This document shows positions 9,578 to 18,639 of a stretch of DNA of 64,000 nucleotides, piece by piece (within the stretch, counting starts at the first letter, position 1; each line of letters begins with the position of its first letter). The position numbers and the translations under genes are program-made. Source of the stretch: Rheinheimera sp. SA_1 (GTDB taxonomy: Bacteria; Pseudomonadota; Gammaproteobacteria; Enterobacterales; Alteromonadaceae); the NCBI RefSeq assembly GCF_001669775.1, contig NZ_LXWK01000018.1, positions 186,001-250,000 on the forward strand. The letters are read 5' to 3'. The notes beneath the pieces are model-generated. The model was not told the DNA's origin, made no database searches, and saw only the letters and a list, made by a program, of their open reading frames with translations.

Positions 9578-9969
9578 TGCATGGATGTAAATTGGTGGTG
9601 ATTTCAATACTGGGTTTACTGGCTGGCGCCGTAAACGCAGCGACCCCTTGCGACAAAACAGTCTGCTGGCAAGTCGCGCCGACAGTGTGCCTGGTTGATC
9701 AACAACAACGGCCCTGTCAACTCGCTGTGTCCATGCAATGGCAAAGTGCCTTGCCACAATCGGTTTGTGTTTTTCTGGATGAACAACAACTGGATTGCTG
9801 GCGTACAGTCAATCATGGTCAGTGGCAACAGCAGCTACAATTAACCGGACCTGCCAGACTCGAGCTTCGGGATCAACAGCAACAGGTTTTGCTACAACAA
9901 CAGTTAACCGTATTAAGCCGTCAGCCGGAACGCCGTCGACGGTTAGTCGCGCCGTGGAGTGTATTTTAA
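9577..9969 (+). CDS. DUF3019 family secreted protein
   Basis: This 130-residue protein has a signal peptide (KLVVISILGLLAGAVNA) and a small mature domain with four cysteines, seen in PCDKTVCWQVAPTVCLVD and QRPCQL, and later SVCVFLDEQQLDCW. The composition and position match DUF3019, a family found beside MipA and two-component genes in Alteromonadales. It is probably periplasmic with disulfide bonds. Its ATG overlaps the MipA stop codon, and its own stop overlaps the response regulator start, both as TAATG, so translation of the operon is likely coupled. The C terminus is glutamine- and arginine-rich. No biochemical function is known to me. Confidence 0.75.
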   Translation: MHGCKLVVISILGLLAGAVNAATPCDKTVCWQVAPTVCLVDQQQRPCQLAVSMQWQSALPQSVCVFLDEQQLDCWRTVNHGQWQQQLQLTGPARLELRDQQQQVLLQQQLTVLSRQPERRRRLVAPWSVF

Positions 9970-10661
9970 TGAGCAAAATTTTATTGGTCGAAGACGATGA
10001 GCGGCTGGCCAGTTTGGTGCAGACGTTTTTACAACAACATGGTTTCGATGTGCGGCTGGTGAATCACGGTCTGGCCGTGGAAGCCACCTGTCGTGAGTTT
10101 CAGCCGGATTTAGTCGTACTGGATCTGATGTTACCTGGTCTCGATGGATTTGCGGTCTGCCGCGCTATCCGCCCTTGGTACAAATTACCTATTTTAATGC
10201 TGACTGCCAAACAAAGTGATATTGATCAGGTGCTTGGCCTTGAATTGGGCGCCGACGATTATGTGATTAAACCGGTTGAGCCCCGCGTTTTATTGGCCAG
10301 GATCCATGCACTATTACGGCGGAGCCAACCAGCAAGCACGGCCGATGCCAACAGCCTGGAATTTGGTAAATTGCAGCTAAGTCAGGCCGCCCGCGAAGCT
10401 TATTTTGATGGCGCTCTTGTTGAACTTACCAGCTACGAATTTGATTTGTTGTGGATGTTGGCCAAACATGCCGGCCAGACAGTACGCCGTGAAGCGATCC
10501 ACAAGCAAATTATTGGCCGTGAATACGATGGTTTAGACCGCACTGTCGATGTGCGGGTGTCGCATTTACGCCGCAAACTGGGTGATAACGCCGACACCCC
10601 ATTTCGGATCAAAACTGTCTGGGGTAAAGGCTACCTGTTCGTCGCCGACGCCTGGAACTGA
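9969..10661 (+). CDS. OmpR/RstA-type response regulator
   Basis: This 230-residue two-component regulator has a receiver domain (MSKILLVEDDERLASLV, with acidic residues near 8-9). The phosphoacceptor aspartate is in VVLDLMLPGLDGF, near residue 52, and the conserved lysine is in DDYVIKPVEPR. The C-terminal winged helix, ELTSYEFDLLWMLAKHAGQT to RTVDVRVSHLRRKLGD and RIKTVWGKGYLF, is the OmpR class. It most resembles RstA. The ATG overlaps the DUF3019 stop. The kinase gene follows after one base. Its targets are unknown; autoregulation of this operon and control of the divergent small lipoprotein are reasonable guesses. Confidence 0.92.
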   Translation: MSKILLVEDDERLASLVQTFLQQHGFDVRLVNHGLAVEATCREFQPDLVVLDLMLPGLDGFAVCRAIRPWYKLPILMLTAKQSDIDQVLGLELGADDYVIKPVEPRVLLARIHALLRRSQPASTADANSLEFGKLQLSQAAREAYFDGALVELTSYEFDLLWMLAKHAGQTVRREAIHKQIIGREYDGLDRTVDVRVSHLRRKLGDNADTPFRIKTVWGKGYLFVADAWN

Positions 10662-10662
10662 T

Positions 10663-11928
10663 ATGCGTCGTTTGTTCCTGCATTTTTACCTGTTTATGCT
10701 GCTGGTGCTGGTGGGCATCGGCTGGAGTGTCGACCGGCTGTGGCAGCAAAGCCAGACCACTGAACTGCCCGGCTGGGTGAGTCTACTCGGCCAAAGCCTG
10801 GCTTATCAGCTGAGTCAGCCAGAAACCCTGCCTCAACAAGTCGCTGGCCAGCTCAATCTGCCGTTGCAAAGCCTGCCACCGGATGCCATTGGCTGGTCAG
10901 AGTCGGAACAGGCAGCGCTGGACCGTGGTCAGTTAGTGCCTTTGTTCAGCGACAACATGGTGTATTTCTATCAGTTGCAACCAGACACCGGTCAATTGCT
11001 ACAATTTGGACCGGTGCAGATTGAAGCCAACAACCATTCGGGTTATTTGTTCACACTGTTGTTTTTTGCGTTGCTTGCTGTTGCCGTGGCGTTGTGGTTA
11101 TGGCCGCTGGCGCGCGATATTCAGCAGCTGCAAGCGCAGCTCCGGCGTTTTGGCCAAGGGATGCAAGTACCGGAACATCAACTACCGGCACATTCGCTAT
11201 TGGCGCCGATTGCGCAAAGTGTGCAACAAATGGCCGAACAAATTCAGCGTCTGGTGAGCCTGCAACGCGAAATGACCCATGCCGTGTCCCATGAGCTTCG
11301 CACTCCGCTGGCCCGGCTTAATTTTGCGCTGGAGATGCAGCCGATTGCTGAAACGGATAAACAAGCGATGCTGCAGGATGTGCGGGAACTTGATCAACTG
11401 GTCGACGAAATGCTCGACTACGCCAGACTGGAAGCGCAAGTAGTGACGCTGCAGTTGCATCAGGTTGATGTCGGCGAACTGCTGGATAATCTGGTGGAGA
11501 AGCTGGCTCCTTTGCCCGGCGCGCCCATTCTGCTGCAACGGCCGCCGCATATTCAGCTGCTGTGTGATGGTCATTATCTGGAGCGGGCTTTGCAAAATCT
11601 GCTGGTGAACGCCAAAAGGTATGGCCGGCAACAAGTGTTGCTCAGCGTGCAACAAGACCATGATCGGGTACAGTTTGTGGTAGAAGACGATGGCATTGGT
11701 ATTCCCAAAGCGCAACGCGACAGCATTTTGCAGCCGTTTGTCCGATTGGATCAAAGCCGCAGCAAAGGTCATGGTGGTTTTGGACTGGGTCTGGCGATTG
11801 TCAGCCGCATCGTTAGCTGGCATCAGGGGCAGCTGAGTATTGGCGATTCGGTATTGGGTGGCGCCGAGTTCAAACTGCAGTTACCGAAAAAACCCCACAG
11901 TCTGAACCTGATGCAAACAGCTAATTAA
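10663..11928 (+). CDS. sensor histidine kinase, RstB-like
   Basis: This 421-residue membrane kinase has an N-terminal helix (LHFYLFMLLVLVGIGWSV), a periplasmic sensor of about 130 residues, and a second helix (YLFTLLFFALLAVAVALWLW). A HAMP-like linker and the H-box MTHAVSHELRTPLARLNFAL follow; the histidine of SHELRTP is the phosphorylation site. The ATP-binding part shows NLLVNAKRYGRQQVLLS (N-box), VEDDGIGIPKAQRD (G1) and GGFGLGLAIVSRIVSWH (G2). It is the partner of the regulator one base upstream. The signal is probably an envelope condition linked to the MipA and DUF3019 proteins, judged only from gene order. Confidence 0.92.
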   Translation: MRRLFLHFYLFMLLVLVGIGWSVDRLWQQSQTTELPGWVSLLGQSLAYQLSQPETLPQQVAGQLNLPLQSLPPDAIGWSESEQAALDRGQLVPLFSDNMVYFYQLQPDTGQLLQFGPVQIEANNHSGYLFTLLFFALLAVAVALWLWPLARDIQQLQAQLRRFGQGMQVPEHQLPAHSLLAPIAQSVQQMAEQIQRLVSLQREMTHAVSHELRTPLARLNFALEMQPIAETDKQAMLQDVRELDQLVDEMLDYARLEAQVVTLQLHQVDVGELLDNLVEKLAPLPGAPILLQRPPHIQLLCDGHYLERALQNLLVNAKRYGRQQVLLSVQQDHDRVQFVVEDDGIGIPKAQRDSILQPFVRLDQSRSKGHGGFGLGLAIVSRIVSWHQGQLSIGDSVLGGAEFKLQLPKKPHSLNLMQTAN

Positions 11929-11934
11929 GGTGTA

Positions 11935-12612
11935 TCAAAGGCCTAAGTTCGACAGGAAGTCGTCATCAACCATGTCCACCGCTTCGGCAGCAGCTTCTGC
12001 TTGTTGATTTTGGTGAGCATTGGCCAGAATGTCATCGACATTTTCGTGCGCCGCTTTTTCAAAATCGTGTAGCTGGATAAATTCGGTTTTATCCATCGCC
12101 AGTTCCATATAAAAAATATTGTGCAGTGGCGTGCTGAACGTTACCCGGCGCGCTTGTGGCTGATCAAGCTGGGTATTAATTAAAATCTGTACTTGTTTGT
12201 TGATGGCCATCATTTTTGGCTGGCTTTGGTTGATCGAGGTTTGCAAATCAACCCGGACGCGGTTGGTGAAATCACCGACGATCTGGTTCATCAGTTCGCC
12301 CATCACATTACCTACTTCATCCGAGGTATGGAACTGCGCCAGTTCTGATTCCGGCATTCCCATACTCATCATATATTTACGGTAAATTTCCAACGCAGCT
12401 TCCGAGGTGAAGTTAATAATCACCAAGCCAGAAAAACCACCGTCGAACAATACAAAACAACCCAAATCCGGGCGCAGACAAGTTTTCTGAATTTTTTGTA
12501 CCATCGGTGAATACGCGACCTGCGCGTTGCCTGCCGCTGATAAAACCTGAGTCACAGACGAGCACAGTGTCAGCAGAATTTCTTCAGTGGTAATAACTTT
12601 ATTTTTTCTCAT
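11935..12612 (-). CDS. DUF3334 family protein (CheX-like)
   Basis: This 225-residue cytoplasmic protein matches DUF3334, found in Shewanella-type bacteria and resembling the CheX/CheC phosphatases of chemotaxis. The DEVGNVMGELMNQIVGDF segment resembles the E-x2-N catalytic helix of CheX. Other parts include LGCFVLFDGGFSGLVIINFT and a C-terminal acidic tail, VDDDFLSNLGL. The ATG at 12612 is preceded by AGGAG; the frame upstream of it is not convincing. It is convergent with the kinase gene (six bases apart) and divergent from the gene at 12812. Phosphatase activity on a response regulator is an inference from the fold. Confidence 0.75.
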   Translation of the reverse strand: MRKNKVITTEEILLTLCSSVTQVLSAAGNAQVAYSPMVQKIQKTCLRPDLGCFVLFDGGFSGLVIINFTSEAALEIYRKYMMSMGMPESELAQFHTSDEVGNVMGELMNQIVGDFTNRVRVDLQTSINQSQPKMMAINKQVQILINTQLDQPQARRVTFSTPLHNIFYMELAMDKTEFIQLHDFEKAAHENVDDILANAHQNQQAEAAAEAVDMVDDDFLSNLGL

Positions 12613-12811
12613 GTAGGCTCCTGATTGGCCCGGGTAACAACAAGAATGACCGGCAATATAGTGGATTGACAATCACGTGCAGACTGATGCCGCTAGAGAT
12701 TATGGGTCGGGTTGCTTCAAATACTAAGCCAGCCGGCAGCTGCATGCAACTTTGTTCCGCAATTGATTGCGCAAACAGCTCTTTTCGAAAAGATCGGCAT
12801 GCGTTAAGGTA

Positions 12812-14326
12812 ATGAATGCAACCAACCAAATGATTTGCAGGGAAAATGCACTGATGCAGTTCGCCGCTGAACCAAATGCAGATAAGTCGTATATCCGACA
12901 GTTAAAACGGCTGATCAGTAGCTTATTATCGGTCAGCAAATTCCAACATTCGATGTACGGCCAGGCCAGTCAGTTTTTTGAACGGGACGCCAGCGCACGG
13001 CAAGAACTGCAGCAACTGGAACAAAGCTGGCAGCACAGCCAGCACCAACTGAAAAGCGCCACCGCCAAAACCGAAGCCAGGCTGATTGCGCAGGTGCAGC
13101 AACACCGCCAGGCATTTGTTGATGCCGAGCAGCAGTACCAGCAAAAACGGCTGTACCGGCAAAGCCAGCTGGTGATGTTGTGTCAGCAATTTCTGCAATT
13201 AAGTGAAGGCAACAGCCGCAGCGAAACTATTTTACGCTCGTCAAAACTGCTGGGCTCTTTGCAATTATTAGCACCCAGTGAAGGTGAGCAAATTACCTCG
13301 GTGCAGCAAAAATACAAACCTTTATATAAAGCCGCCCTGAGCTTGCGATTACTTGATCACCTGTTGGAACGGGGTTTGATCACCAACAGTTATATTCTGC
13401 AAAAAGCCGAACTGCGGCTGTCCGGTGGTGAGCCGGATCAGCCATGTCCATTTCGCGATGACGTACAAATCCCAATGCTAATGGCGCTGCTGCTGCAGGA
13501 CGTTGGGCATTATCATCCGGATGCGATAGCCATTTTATGCGGTCCGCATGGCGAATTACCGCGCAGCCGCGAGCTTGACGTCGAAGAGCGGCAACAATTT
13601 CTGGAAGTGAGTTTACAAGCCAGTTTACGTTTTTTGCTGCATGGTGTCGCAGCACCGAAATATCGCGGCAATTCACGGGCAGAGCGTGACGAATTTGATA
13701 AAAACGAGCAGGACAAACTGGCATTTGCCGCCACTTTATTGCGTAACGCCAATACACCCGGCGTTGGTATTGGCAATCTGGTGAAAATTCCACAGGTCTA
13801 CGCTTCGGCAGTATTGCCTGGGCGTAATCGTTTTGATTATCAGGCATTGCCAAAAGTTGCTTTGATTGTCAAAAATGGAGCCAGTCAGGGTCGCTACGAT
13901 CCAAGAATGGCTGATGCTTTGCTGACGATTACCGGCATTTTCCCGCAAGGTTATGGCATTGTATTTTTGCCCAAACCGCAGCCCGGCCAAGCGGTAGAAC
14001 GTTATGAATTTGCCATCGTCAATTCGCTGTACCCGCTGCAGGCCGAAGTTCCATTGTGCCGTATTGTTACCCGTAATCTGCAGTTCCGGCATATCGGTCA
14101 AAATTGCACTGTCAGCGTGGCGCACAATCTTTATTTCAAACCAGCACGACAACAACTGGCGATCATCCCACAGGCCAGGCTGAGCGATATTTTGAGTAAG
14201 TTATCCTCCGGTTTTGAACCCGGCCAGCTGCGCCATATGTTGCCGCGTTATTGGCATCCGGACGAGTTTTTCGCCGATCCAAAACATCAGAATTTGTGGA
14301 ACCGCACTGAATTACTAAGCAACTAG
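12812..14326 (+). CDS. uncharacterised protein with coiled coil and degenerate HD-GYP-like domain
   Basis: This protein of about 504 residues has no signal peptide. Residues about 50-130 are rich in Gln and Glu and likely form a coiled coil. The middle contains MLMALLLQDVGHYHPDAIAI, where a QDVGH stretch sits where an HD-GYP phosphodiesterase would have HDIGK. The C-terminal third has LTITGIFPQGYGIVFLPKP and YEFAIVNSLYPLQAEVPLCR, similar to the YPxG and VV-x2-N-x3-P pattern that ends HD-GYP domains. I infer a cyclic-di-GMP-related domain that has probably lost catalysis. The start is uncertain between 12812, 12830 and 12854. The conserved-looking layout and position beside a CheX-like gene suggest a signalling role. 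Confidence 0.6.
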   Translation: MNATNQMICRENALMQFAAEPNADKSYIRQLKRLISSLLSVSKFQHSMYGQASQFFERDASARQELQQLEQSWQHSQHQLKSATAKTEARLIAQVQQHRQAFVDAEQQYQQKRLYRQSQLVMLCQQFLQLSEGNSRSETILRSSKLLGSLQLLAPSEGEQITSVQQKYKPLYKAALSLRLLDHLLERGLITNSYILQKAELRLSGGEPDQPCPFRDDVQIPMLMALLLQDVGHYHPDAIAILCGPHGELPRSRELDVEERQQFLEVSLQASLRFLLHGVAAPKYRGNSRAERDEFDKNEQDKLAFAATLLRNANTPGVGIGNLVKIPQVYASAVLPGRNRFDYQALPKVALIVKNGASQGRYDPRMADALLTITGIFPQGYGIVFLPKPQPGQAVERYEFAIVNSLYPLQAEVPLCRIVTRNLQFRHIGQNCTVSVAHNLYFKPARQQLAIIPQARLSDILSKLSSGFEPGQLRHMLPRYWHPDEFFADPKHQNLWNRTELLSN

Positions 14327-14366
14327 GCTACTCAGCAAATAACTATCCCTTTTTCCAGGAGCCGAA

Positions 14367-14915
14367 ATGTCGGAAGCTTTCCTATCTGAAAAACAAAAAA
14401 TGCTCAGCCAACAATGGTTTAACCCGCGGGATCCGGAACTTGCCAAGGCCAGGTTAACCGCAAAAAAACTCTGCCGTGAATTAAATGCCTGCACGCCTGA
14501 AGCTTTTAAAGCCGCGCAGCACATCGCCAAGCAGCTCTTCGGCAAGGTGCAGGGTTGTTATCTCGAACCGGATTTTTACTGTGACTATGGCTTTAATATT
14601 GAGCTCGGCGCGCGGTTTTATGCCAATCATCATTGTGTGATGCTGGACGCAGCGCCGATCCGCATTGGCGATGATGTGATGCTGGGCCCGGCGGTGCAGC
14701 TTTATACCGTGACTCATCCACTGGATGCAGCCCTGCGGCAAAGTGGTATCGAACAAGCAAAACCCATCATCATCGGCAATCGAGTCTGGATTGGCGGCGG
14801 CGCTATCATACTGCCGGGCGTCACCATCGGTGATGATGCGGTGATCGCTGCCGGCAGTATTGTCACGAAGGATGTACCGGCGGCTGCACTAGTCAAAGGG
14901 AATCCCGCTCGCTAG
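14367..14915 (+). CDS. maa: maltose/galactoside-type O-acetyltransferase
   Basis: This 182-residue enzyme transfers an acetyl group from acetyl-CoA to a sugar. The N-terminal cap ([22 protein letters not shown]) and the left-handed beta-helix hexapeptide repeats are typical of Maa/Lac[41 protein letters not shown] with the catalytic histidine in VTHP, and [20 protein letters not shown]. The protein ends at GNPAR, a few residues shorter than many homologues. GGAG precedes the ATG. It is 40 bases after the HD-GYP-like gene and may be read with it. The true acceptor sugar is not established. Confidence 0.85.
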   Translation: MSEAFLSEKQKMLSQQWFNPRDPELAKARLTAKKLCRELNACTPEAFKAAQHIAKQLFGKVQGCYLEPDFYCDYGFNIELGARFYANHHCVMLDAAPIRIGDDVMLGPAVQLYTVTHPLDAALRQSGIEQAKPIIIGNRVWIGGGAIILPGVTIGDDAVIAAGSIVTKDVPAAALVKGNPAR

Positions 14916-14933
14916 TGGTTAGTTGTTAACTGC

Positions 14934-14985
14934 GGGGTCAGAGTCAATTGTTAACAGACTTCTGTTAACAATTGACTCTGACCCC
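14934..14985. repeat. 52-bp perfect palindrome, copy 1 (MITE-like)
   Basis: GGGGTCAGAGTCAATTG begins a 25-bp arm that is exactly repeated in inverted orientation after a two-base CT loop. A related copy is at 61765-61816. It lies 18 bases after the acetyltransferase stop and before the Bcr/CflA gene. The GGGGTCAGAGTC end resembles sequences found near Y1/REP-associated transposases, as far as I recall. It could also fold in RNA as a strong hairpin; no T-run follows. Confidence 0.8.
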
Positions 14986-15098
14986 ATATGTGCACAAAAC
15001 CGAATGATTCTGGCACTTTCACAGCGAAATTATGCACTTTTTTGTGATAATGCTTTGGGTACAATAACCGCCTTGTTGTTGTCCTGGATTTCCCGCTG

Positions 15099-16304
15099 AT
15101 GAATCGAACCACCCCATCGCTGGCCTTAATTATGTTATTGGCCGCGGTGATTGCCACTACGCCGCTGGCGATTGATATGTATCTGCCAGCCATGCCGCAA
15201 CTTGCGATTGCTTTGCAGACCGATGGCTTGATGGTGCAACAATCGCTGAGTATTTTCCTGGCATTTTATGGCATTGGCATGCTGCTGTTTGGACCGCTGG
15301 CCGATGCGATTGGCCGCCGACTTTTGGCTTTATGGGGTTTGGCCATCTTCTTTGTCGCCAGCGTTTTACTTAGCCAAACCGAAAGTATCGAATGGTTTTT
15401 AACCTGGCGTGCGTTGCAAGCCTTTGCCGGCAGTGCAGCGACTGTGGTGATCCCCGGGATTATTCGCGCGTTGTATCAGGAACATACCGCCAAAGGTATG
15501 TCCTATGTGTCGATGATGATGATGCTGGCGCCGTTACTGGCACCAGCTATTGGTAGTCTGGTGCTATATGTCGCCAGCTGGCCATGGATTTTCGTAGTGC
15601 TGGCTGGTTATGCCTTGGTGATTGGCTCTTTTGCGGCGAAATATTTGCCGGAAATTAATACCAAAGCCGAACGCAGCAAACTGGACTTTTTTGGCTCCTA
15701 TAAAGTGGTATTTGCCCATCGCCAGGCGCGGCCGTTAATTGCTATTTCAATGTTCGCTTCGTTTAGCTTTTTCTGCTTTTTAACGGCAGTGCCCTTTGTT
15801 TATATTGAATTTTTTAAAGTCGACGAACAAACCTTCAGCCTGCTATTTGGCATTAATGTGCTGATGTTGATTATGGCTAATTTCACCAATAGCCGACTAG
15901 TGACTCGTTTTGGTAGCCACAGAATGCTGAAAGCAGGTTGGTGCAGCGCGGTGTTATTTGCTACCGGCTTGTTGGTGGTGAGCGTAGCGGAGTTACCGTT
16001 ATTGTGGACGGTGCTGATGATAGCGCCATTGATGGCAAGTTTGGGCTTGATTGCCACCAATGCCGATGCGCTGATCCTGATTGCCTTTCCAAAACACAGC
16101 GGCACTGCGACAGCGGTGATTGGCACCTTAAGGTTTGGTTGTGGTGCTTTGGCCGGCCCTTTATTAGCGCTATTCGCCAATGGTGGCACGGTACCTTTTG
16201 CTGCCTTGATGCTGGGTGGTGTGGTGGCGATTACTATTGCCCGCTGGTTTATTCAGCCGGTGCCCGCTGCAATTTCCAATGAAAGTCCGGCTGAAAGTGC
16301 TTAA
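15099..16304 (+). CDS. Bcr/CflA family multidrug efflux MFS transporter
   Basis: This 401-residue inner-membrane drug:proton antiporter has about twelve transmembrane helices. The opening TTPLAIDMYLPAMPQLAIAL is the signature of the Bcr/CflA family, and FGPLADAIGRRLLALWG is the MFS motif A between helices 2 and 3. The LQAFAGSAATVVIPGIIRAL segment in helix 4-5 resembles antiporter motif C regions. The ATG at 15099 has only a weak ribosome site. A TACAAT box at about 15059-15064 could be its -10 element. It stands alone between the palindrome and dusC and is probably transcribed separately. The substrate cannot be told from sequence. Confidence 0.88.
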   Translation: MNRTTPSLALIMLLAAVIATTPLAIDMYLPAMPQLAIALQTDGLMVQQSLSIFLAFYGIGMLLFGPLADAIGRRLLALWGLAIFFVASVLLSQTESIEWFLTWRALQAFAGSAATVVIPGIIRALYQEHTAKGMSYVSMMMMLAPLLAPAIGSLVLYVASWPWIFVVLAGYALVIGSFAAKYLPEINTKAERSKLDFFGSYKVVFAHRQARPLIAISMFASFSFFCFLTAVPFVYIEFFKVDEQTFSLLFGINVLMLIMANFTNSRLVTRFGSHRMLKAGWCSAVLFATGLLVVSVAELPLLWTVLMIAPLMASLGLIATNADALILIAFPKHSGTATAVIGTLRFGCGALAGPLLALFANGGTVPFAALMLGGVVAITIARWFIQPVPAAISNESPAESA

Positions 16305-16319
16305 GCACAACACCAACCA

Positions 16320-17276
16320 TCAACTTTGCGCCAGTTCCGACTGAAGCAACGCCAGAATTTCCGGACTGCGTCTTAACAAGCGCAGTTTGGCAAATAGCTG
16401 TTCCGCCTGCGGATATTGCAGTTTTAAGTAGCTAAACCACTGTTTGATGCGGTTGGAATAATACAAACCTTTATCGCCGGCGATTTCGAATTCCGAATAA
16501 CGCATTAACAGTGCCAACACCTCAGGCCAGGGCAAGGCTTCAATTCCCGTGCTGCCGCCACCGCCAGCAATCCGCAGTGCCAGATTCGGCTGTGCCAAGG
16601 CGCCACGGCCTAACATAATATCGGTACTTCCAGATTGCTCTCGGCAAAGTGCAGCATCGGAAGGCTGCCAGATTTCACCATTGGCAATTACCGGAATGTT
16701 CACCACCTCCCGAATTTTAGCAATCCAGGGCCAGTACGCAGGCGGGCGATAACCATCAGTTTTGGTGCGCGCATGTACGGTAAGTTCCGTCGCACCGGCG
16801 GCAGCGAGCGCAATAGCGTTATCGAGTGTCAGACTGGTATCTTCATATCCCAGGCGCATTTTGGCGGTCACCGGAAACTGTACTGGTACCGCTTGTCTGA
16901 CCGCATGCACGATACGGTACAGTTGCTCGGTTTCGCGCAGCAACACCGCGCCACCTTTGCTTTTATTGACGGTTTTGGCCGGGCAGCCAAAATTTAAATC
17001 AATACCTGGTGATCCTAACTGCACCGCACGAAAGGCATTTTCGGCCAGCCACTGCGGTTCTTGCCCCAGCAACTGCACCCGTACCGGCGTACCGGCGCGG
17101 GTTTTGCCACCTTGCAATAATTCCGGGCAGAGACGGGTGAACACCCGAGCGGGCAGCAGTTGATCAACGACCCGCACAAACTCGGTGATGCACAGGTCAA
17201 AGCCGCCGATTTCGGTCAACATTTCCCGCATCAGGTGATCAACCACCCCTTCCATCGGCGCCAGAATAATTCGCAT
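16320..17276 (-). CDS. dusC: tRNA-dihydrouridine(16) synthase DusC
   Basis: This 318-residue flavoenzyme uses NADPH to reduce uridine to dihydrouridine in tRNA. The N terminus MRIILAPMEGVVDHLMREML carries the FMN-binding APMEG motif. The catalytic cysteine is in LNFGCPAKTVNKSKGGA, and the FMN phosphate site is in VIANGEIWQPSDA and DIMLGRGALAQPNL. The VRVLDQ-type segment after the first motif (EFVRVVDQLLPARVFTRLCP) points to the DusC subgroup, which modifies U16. It is convergent with the Bcr/CflA gene and divergent from the small gene at 17416. Confidence 0.92.
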   Translation of the reverse strand: MRIILAPMEGVVDHLMREMLTEIGGFDLCITEFVRVVDQLLPARVFTRLCPELLQGGKTRAGTPVRVQLLGQEPQWLAENAFRAVQLGSPGIDLNFGCPAKTVNKSKGGAVLLRETEQLYRIVHAVRQAVPVQFPVTAKMRLGYEDTSLTLDNAIALAAAGATELTVHARTKTDGYRPPAYWPWIAKIREVVNIPVIANGEIWQPSDAALCREQSGSTDIMLGRGALAQPNLALRIAGGGGSTGIEALPWPEVLALLMRYSEFEIAGDKGLYYSNRIKQWFSYLKLQYPQAEQLFAKLRLLRRSPEILALLQSELAQS

Positions 17277-17415
17277 GTCACAGCCTCAGTCAAAACGGCC
17301 GCCAGTGTAATAATTCTGCGGCTTAAAAGCCATCGCAGTCGTGGACACATTGGTTTTTACCGCCAGCCTGTTCTGAGTTACACTATGCAAAGTTTACGAG
17401 TCACAGAGTGCCGTC

Positions 17416-17616
17416 ATGAGTTCAAGTAAAGCGTTAAAAAAGAAAATCAGTAAAAGAGCCAAGCAGAAGAAAAATATCCAGGTGAAAAACTCGATCCGGC
17501 TGAAAAATGCCAAATTGGCCGAGAACACAGCAGCGGTAGCTGCGGAAACGGCCGCTGAGGCAAATGTCGAAGCAGACGCGTCAGTCGCCGAAATCCCAGC
17601 TGTAGCCAGCAACTAA
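17416..17616 (+). CDS. small basic/alanine-rich protein of unknown function
   Basis: This 66-residue protein has a strongly basic first half (KALKKKISKRAKQKKNIQVK) and an acidic, alanine-rich second half (AAVAAETAAEANVEADASVA). There is no signal peptide or membrane segment. The two-sided charge suggests binding to nucleic acid or ribosomes through the N terminus. TTTACC and TACACT spaced by 17 bases (about 17355-17383) may be its promoter; the ribosome site is weak. I recognise no family, but small Lys-rich proteins of this style occur next to dusC-type genes in related bacteria. Confidence 0.5.
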   Translation: MSSSKALKKKISKRAKQKKNIQVKNSIRLKNAKLAENTAAVAAETAAEANVEADASVAEIPAVASN

Positions 17617-17636
17617 TTGATGTAACGCAGTTTCAA

Positions 17637-18638
17637 TTACCGCAGCTGCAGCTGCACAGTGACCAGCGCATGGTCACTGCTGTAGCCATCAACGGCGAAC
17701 ACCGGTTGTCGCAGATGTTGATCCACCACCCACTGTCGCTGCACCAACGGCGTAAAATCAGCCGATAACAGAATGTAATCCAGCACCGAACCTTTGGCGC
17801 CGTAATAATGGGTGGCCGGGCGCTCCGCTGGGATCGCTGGTTGTAACAACCAACCGTCCTGCAGTTGCAACTTCATCTCTTCGATCTGCGCTGGTTGCTG
17901 CTCACCTGGCTGAAGACTTTGCACCAGGATCTGCAGCAACGGCGAGCTCAGTTCATCGTTAAAATCACCCAGTAACATCACCGGTAACTTATCCTCTTCC
18001 CACTGTTCAGTGATGGCTTCAAGCAATAAACCGGCTTCATTACCACGCTGCACACAAGCAGCCCAGCGACTGAGCGCTTCGGCGGCAGGTAAGTTTTGTC
18101 CTTGAGCCAGCGCCAGCGGCCGCCGCGATTTCAGATGCACCACATAACAATTACAAAGTCCGATGTCTGGCAGTTGCACTAAGGCACGCAATGGTGCCCG
18201 GCTGAAACTGAAATGACTTAAACCTAATGCATTGGCCGCAGCTTGCGGCACCTGCACGGCGTTGCTCTGCAGGATTGGATACTTAGACGCCAGCGCCACC
18301 ACCGGTTTTTGATAGACATGATCATCAATTAAGGTCGGATTTTCGGCGACCGCGAAGTGACTGTAACCAAGTTCCAGCGTGAGTTGTTGCAGCGCTTCGC
18401 AGCTGAACACTTCCTGCAACGCAAGCACGTCTGGCGCTACGTCCAGCAGCACCCGGCGCAGCCAGTCAGTTTTTTGTTGCCACTGTGCGCTGCTGTAAAT
18501 ATTGTCAAACTCATAACTGGCTTGCGGCGGCTCGGTAAAATTAAGCAAATTTAAAGTACTGAGCCGCAAGTTAGCTGCGGTAGATGTTTCCGATAATGCT
18601 GCGGATAATGCCGGAACAGCAGCCATCTCAGCGGACAT
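17637..18638 (-). CDS. endonuclease/exonuclease/phosphatase family protein
   Basis: This protein of about 333 residues has the DNase I-like fold. Motifs seen are LRLSTLNLLNF (metal-site Asn), VLALQEVFSCEALQQL with the metal-binding glutamate, VMLLGDFNDELSSPLL (Gly-Asp-Phe-Asn active-site strand) and GYSSDHALVTVQLQ with the catalytic SDH. All catalytic residues appear present. There is no signal peptide, so a cytoplasmic nuclease or phosphodiesterase is likely. The ATG at 18638 follows the sodium channel stop with one base between (TGAAATG), and the frame to 18674 overlaps that gene, so coupled translation is probable. The substrate is unknown. Confidence 0.85.
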   Translation of the reverse strand: MSAEMAAVPALSAALSETSTAANLRLSTLNLLNFTEPPQASYEFDNIYSSAQWQQKTDWLRRVLLDVAPDVLALQEVFSCEALQQLTLELGYSHFAVAENPTLIDDHVYQKPVVALASKYPILQSNAVQVPQAAANALGLSHFSFSRAPLRALVQLPDIGLCNCYVVHLKSRRPLALAQGQNLPAAEALSRWAACVQRGNEAGLLLEAITEQWEEDKLPVMLLGDFNDELSSPLLQILVQSLQPGEQQPAQIEEMKLQLQDGWLLQPAIPAERPATHYYGAKGSVLDYILLSADFTPLVQRQWVVDQHLRQPVFAVDGYSSDHALVTVQLQLR

Positions 18639-18639
18639 T

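Noticed and set aside
17160-17429. Open frames opposite dusC and in its upstream region
   Set aside because: These are shadows of dusC and run into the start of the small gene at 17416.
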